From Rhyacophila brunnea (taxonomy: Eukaryota > Arthropoda > Insecta > Trichoptera > Rhyacophilidae), in contig JAGYXB010000051.1 of the NCBI GenBank assembly GCA_022495005.1, positions 1,488,001 to 1,552,000 of the forward strand: a stretch of DNA of 64,000 bases. The letters are read 5' to 3'. Under the pieces are notes generated by a model. That model saw only the letters and a program-made list of their open reading frames with translations, had not been told where the DNA came from and searched no databases. The position numbers were made by a program, and so were the translations under genes. Positions 60,041-64,000 of the stretch are shown one piece after another (the stretch's first letter is position 1; every line of letters starts with the position of its first letter).

Positions 60041-60240
60041 GTCTTCTCGTGGTGCAGAGCATAAGGCGCTGGCCTATCGTCCGGGAGCTTCAGGTTCGAT
60101 CCGATGAGGACCCGATATATGTATGTGATTTTCTCAAAACCTGTGTGTATGTGATTGTTTCACTTATATTACTAAATACCCTACTGTTAAACTACATTGC
60201 TGTCATTGGGATTCTAGGCCCGTATATTTTGTATGAACCA
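60041..60240 (+). mobile_element. SINE family C, near full length
   Basis: A tRNA-like head has box A about 60051-60064 (GGTGCAGAGCATAAG) and box B GGTTCGATCC at 60093-60102. Body words (GTGATTTTCTCAAAACCTGT, GTATGTGATTGTTTCACTTA, CATTGGGATTCTAGGCCCGT) recur at 62731. A 134-codon frame that covers it is an artefact of reading through the SINE into the hAT end. Confidence 0.75.
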
Positions 60241-60423
60241 ACAAGGCGTATTGTCTACAATAATTGTAATATTACGTACATTTCACATAATTTTATGAAA
60301 CAATGTATCCTTTTATTTAATTATGGTAATATTAATTTATATTACAATACTTGTGACAATATGTTATTTTTCAAAGCCTCATATGTATATAGGTGTATCT
60401 TTCATGAGTTATCTACTATTCGA

Positions 60424-61002
60424 CAGTGGCGAAGGGTGGAGGTAGGCTGTTAAGATCCGCCATAAATAGTGCACATTAAACTTTGTCAGTCATATGTATT
60501 TGTTTTCATGGAAACAAGACTACAATTTACCAATGGTGTTAGTTAGTTTATAAAATTCAATCAAACCCTGCGAAACCAAGCCATAATAAGTAATAGTCAA
60601 AAAATACTCGTCTATCTAAAAATATATGCAATTAAATAATACATAACTATGGATATGTATAAATAGAATACTATTTTTTATCTATTACAGTTTGGTTTAG
60701 ATAGGGCTTAATGAATTAAAACAAATTAACCAACAATATGTGTTATAATATGTATTCTTAATCCAACAAAAATAAATAAATATGAATGAAAAAGTGTGCA
60801 CAATTTAGTCTTATCGCCCAAAATATACCAAAACTATTATGGCTTGGTTTAGGCAGCGCTTAATTGATTTAAAAAAAAACTAACCACCACCATCTGTAAA
60901 TTGTAGTCTTAGTTCAATAAAAACAAATAAGTATGACTAACAAAATTTAATGTGCATTATTAATGGCGTGTCTTAATAGCCTACCTCCACCCTTCGCCAC
61001 TG
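60424..61002. mobile_element. 579-bp hAT-type MITE with perfect 8-bp duplication
   Basis: The ends CAGTGGCGAAGGGTGGAGGT and ACCTCCACCCTTCGCCACTG are exact reverse complements. The arms continue with AGGCTGTTAAGA and CATATGTATTTGTTTTCATG. A perfect 8-mer CTATTCGA stands on each side (60416-60423 and 61003-61010). The middle repeats the theme AACAAAAATAAATAAATATG and TTTGGTTTAGATAGGGCTTA in both orientations. Same family as 13144-13747 and the fragment at 2178. Confidence 0.9.
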
Positions 61003-61086
61003 CTATTCGAGTATCTATAAAATTCAATGACATTTTCAAAAACAGCATCATTGCACTATTACGGTGATGATTTATGTTTATTTTAC

Positions 61087-61545
61087 AACGTTTTTATTAG
61101 CTCGTATTTTTGTTTGTCCGGTGGTTGTTTGTCGAGTACAAATCTTGCAATCGATTTTTAACTTACATTTGAAACTTTTAGAATATATCAAAACACGATG
61201 CCAATGCATTCTTTTAATACTTTTTGCCATCTTTAAGCAGAATTGAATTTATTTTCAATTAATTCTGTTTTGTATGGAAAGTTATTTCAGAAAAATCCGT
61301 AAAAAGTAAAAGACCATTATTGGTTGCTAAGGGGGTGGTCCTACCAACTAAATTATTAATATATACGTGCATTACTATGGAAATCAAAATGAAATGTCAA
61401 AATGACATTTCATTATTCTATATTTGTTTGTTTGTTTGTTTTTTAATTACTTCATATCAAGTACAAGTTTGAGCATATTGAGCAAAATAAATAATTCAAC
61501 AGAAAATCTAAAAACGTTGTATATAAAAAGTTGTTTTTATCTTGC
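61087..61545 (+). repeat. dispersed repeat, copy 2
   Basis: Direct-orientation partner of 44041-44485. Differences are small insertions (extra GTGGTTGTTTGTCGAG-like piece and ATTCTTTTAATACTTTTTGC) and scattered substitutions. It starts about 85 bases after the hAT element at 60424. Bases 61550-62140 hold nothing recognised. Confidence 0.8.
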
Positions 61546-62139
61546 TATTATTTATTATTAATATTGTATAATATATTCAGCTTTATCGGAAACTGCCATC
61601 TCATATTATGACGTATAAGTCTCAGAGCAATAAAACTAAAAAGATATGATATTGTCTGACTATATGAAGCTGTTTTATTTGCGTATAACGCACATTAGAA
61701 CCTTCATTGTATTATTATTACCTATAATCATCTTGATTCTCAGTACAGCTATCAAAATTAAACAACAATTTAACAATCTTTTCTACTAAATTAACTAAAA
61801 ATATCTAAGCATATAAGTCAAACCAATATAACGGGTTCACTTATATCTTCACTAAATCGATTATTCATATGTTTTATATCTTAATACAACGCATATAGCG
61901 TGCCGAATGTCTTCTCACTTGAACTTATGGTTAGGTTTTATTCTGGCCTTAGTATAAGTATATAAAAGAGGGGTAAATACCTATACAAAATGTATAAAAA
62001 AAAAGTTTATGATTGCATTGCTATGGTCATAATTTCAATGGATTATAACGTTATTGGACCCAAAAATACTTTGACACAAATAATTATCCTCACAACTAGT
62101 GCATTGTTGTATTGTCAAACGCTGTATGTAGGTACCTAA

Positions 62140-62460
62140 GTGCGCATGCTAAGCGAATTGCGGTCATTGTGTTTTGTCAACTGTATCGGTTCACATCCTT
62201 TCAAAGGTGCGCGCTTTGACTATAACCAGCGCTCCCTCACGCCCTGGGAGTGGATTCATTATGATGACAAAATTCCAGCCTGATCATTTCCTGCCTGGCC
62301 CACTACTGAGGCTTCTAATTCAGAGTGGTTTTGTTAAACCAGCGGCCACGCCTGATAAAACAGATAAACGGAAGTTGAACACCAGTTACGCACTGTCACA
62401 ATTAAACTGAAAGTTTGAGAATTTAAGTTATTTTTATTGAGCATGGTGAGTGAGGTAAGT
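62140..62460 (+). promoter_or_regulatory. candidate promoter/first exon
   Basis: A GC-raised block starts with TGCGCATGC, a core of the NRF-1/Ewg type. At its right end ATGGTGAGTGAG (ATG at 62443) runs into the consensus donor GTAAGT after 62454. The exon would encode only M-V-S-E. An alternative is a 49-codon frame starting ATGATG near 62259 (MMTKFQPDHFLPGPLLRLLI…), which matches nothing I know. No TIR or tRNA-like box explains the block. Confidence 0.25.
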
Positions 62461-62730
62461 GAAACTGCTTTCCAAGAGATTCGTTATAAAATGGGTTATC
62501 ACGTTGTATTCACAACATATAAATATTATTTATACGACGTTTTTTGCCCACTTAATAGAAAATGTACATAACTTTGTGAAAAGGTAATACTTTTTAAATT
62601 TTCATCGTATGAATAAAGCAGGTCTAAAATGTGCGTTTAAAGTTTAAACAAACATACCACATTGATTAATAACATTTTATTACCCTAACTATTGATCTCT
62701 ACTCACTTACTCTACTACTTTGTTCAACTT

Positions 62731-62910
62731 GTAGTCAAGTGCGTAAGGCGCTAGTCTTTCATTCGAGGGCTCCTGGTTGGTGAGGTCACAATATATTTAT
62801 GTACTTTTCTCAAAGCCTGTGCGTTTGTGATTGTTTCAGTTATATTACTGATTATACTACTGGCATTGGGCCTCATGGCCTGTTGTAGTGTTGTATATAT
62901 GAATAAATGT
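62731..62910 (+). mobile_element. SINE family C, diverged copy
   Basis: GTAGTCAAGTGCGTAAGGCG, GTACTTTTCTCAAAGCCTGT, TTTGTGATTGTTTCAGTTAT and CATTGGGCCTCATGGCCTGT parallel the copy at 60041. Box B has decayed. Confidence 0.65.
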
Positions 62911-63267
62911 AGGTATATGTTTATAATATATTATATAATATTTAATAATTTATAAAATTGCCATAGTTAGTAATTATATTAATTATCCCTTTCTACCCTA
63001 ACAACACAATATTTTACAATTATAAAGCTACACTTATTAAAATGTAAATTTTGGTACTCATACTTGAAAAAGATAACCTTTTATGTGTCGTGAAAACAAT
63101 ATTTATATAATGTTGAATATCATGCGCAGTTTCTTGGCACATTAAAAATTAAAAAGGACCACTGTCATAAATATAATTTAAATCTGTCACACATAACAAA
63201 TATTGAACATACTCGTACATAATCCTGAAAACACTTATGAGAAAATATAGCTAATAGAAAAAATCTT

Positions 63268-63335
63268 TTTCGAAAAAAGCAAGACACCCGGCAGGATCGA
63301 ACTTGCGTCTCTCGGCCTTTATTGGCCTTTTTAAT
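63268..63335 (-). mobile_element. tRNA-derived SINE head, reverse
   Basis: On the minus strand GGCCGAGAGACGCAAGTTCG then ATCCTGCCGGGTG has a box-B-like AAGTTCGATCC. The rest of a tRNA is absent. Confidence 0.45.
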
Positions 63336-63349
63336 ACCTCCTCATAAGT

Positions 63350-63855
63350 AGAGTTGGGTATTTCCCGAGAAAATCTCAATCTCGAGATTCGGGATTTCCA
63401 GAAAAGAATTCTGGAGAATTCTTGAGAAATCGGGAAATTTAAAAAAAACCTGTAAAAATACTAAAATCCGTGTAAAAACAGACAAATTCCAAAAAGATAT
63501 GATTTTTTTATATACTTACGTGTTAATCGCTGCGTCTGACAATTGCGTACGCTTTTAAAACACAAAATTCCCTGATGTTGCAAAAATTGCGCTCATTTTC
63601 AGTTGACGTTGGCTTATTTGTGTTAAATGCCTCGATCAGTCTTTGAACGTTTTGTGTTTTCTGTCCACTTTTTTCATATAGAAAATCGTTTTTTCAATTA
63701 ATATTTAATAATAAAGAAATCCCGAATCCCAAGAAAAGATTCTCGAGACCCGGGATTTCTCGAAATGTTAAAAATTCCAATTCTCGAGATTCGGGATGGA
63801 AAATCTCGAAAATTTCTCGAGAATTCCCGTCGGGAAATTTCTGAAACCTAACTCT
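63350..63855. mobile_element. palindrome-rich TIR element, copy 2 (reverse of 39695)
   Basis: AGAGTTGGGTATTTCCCGAG at the left and AACCTAACTCT at the right are the terminal inverted parts. Inside, TCTCGAGATTCGGGATTTCC, AATTGCGTACGCTTTTAAAA and AGTTGACGTTGGCTTATTTG are the reverse complements of matching words in 39695-40252. The flanks are not a clean direct repeat (TCATAAG against TGATAAG). Confidence 0.8.
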
Positions 63856-63875
63856 ATTGATAAGCGCTCTCTTTT

Positions 63876-63942
63876 ATGTTCAATAATTAGAATGGTACAT
63901 TCTTAAATCTTGTGAATTATTCGTTGAATAAAAGAAATAGTT
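63876..63942 (+). mobile_element. SINE family B tail
   Basis: TTGTGAATTATTCGTTGAAT and AAAAGAAATAG match the tails at 7788, 14866 and 58018. The head is missing on the left, where the 63350 element stands, so that element may have landed in or beside the SINE. Confidence 0.55.
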
Positions 63943-64000
63943 AGGTAATTACATGATAATATAATCACATATTATAATTATATTAGCTACCATCCATTGT

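Noticed and set aside
60049..60453. 134-codon plus-strand open frame
   Set aside because: It runs from a SINE head through the SINE body into the hAT end at 60424, so it is a read-through artefact.

Overview
The window reads as nuclear DNA of an insect, most likely a moth or butterfly. It is AT-rich, all open reading frames are short, introns carry GT/AG signals, and there are scattered runs of the insect telomere-type unit CCTAA/TTAGG. It also holds tRNA-derived SINEs, RTE-type LINE tails and many small terminal-inverted-repeat (TIR) transposons. The order is an inference from overall character, not from a named gene.

Layout. 1-12.5 kb: LINE scraps (1.9, 2.6-3.0 and 6.6 kb), SINEs, a hAT-type element at 5.1 kb, a near-perfect foldback at 7.1 kb and a 762-bp TIR element at 9.9-10.7 kb. 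12.5-18 kb (minus strand): the one convincing host-gene signal, two exons in matching phase (17592-17633 and 12558-12623) that begin a protein with a signal peptide. Its intron holds several transposons, and an LTR with a tRNA-Trp primer site sits just upstream, head to head with the gene. 18-30 kb: a 769-bp hAT-like element with a perfect 8-bp duplication, a large tandem duplication, a LINE tail and a dispersed hAT-like repeat. 30-47 kb: MITEs at 30.3, 39.7 and 41.0 kb (the last with a telomere-like loop), plus fragments. 47-54 kb: AT-rich, almost nothing recognisable. 54-64 kb: a GC-rich island with a TATA box, several MITEs (one pogo-like with the start of a transposase-like frame), a hAT element with a perfect 8-bp duplication, SINEs, a possible promoter/first exon at 62.1-62.5 kb and a second copy of the 39.7-kb element.

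How it fits together. This looks like a long intron or intergenic landscape built mostly of non-autonomous transposons. Insertions can be dated relative to each other by nesting (5.1 kb, perhaps 28 kb). Several blocks of higher GC and no coding signal may be conserved regulatory DNA, but that needs alignment to other genomes. No operon, CRISPR array, rRNA or true tRNA gene is visible. I do not claim a new multi-gene system. The items most worth following are the secreted-protein gene, two apparently uncatalogued MITE families, and the GC-rich TATA island.
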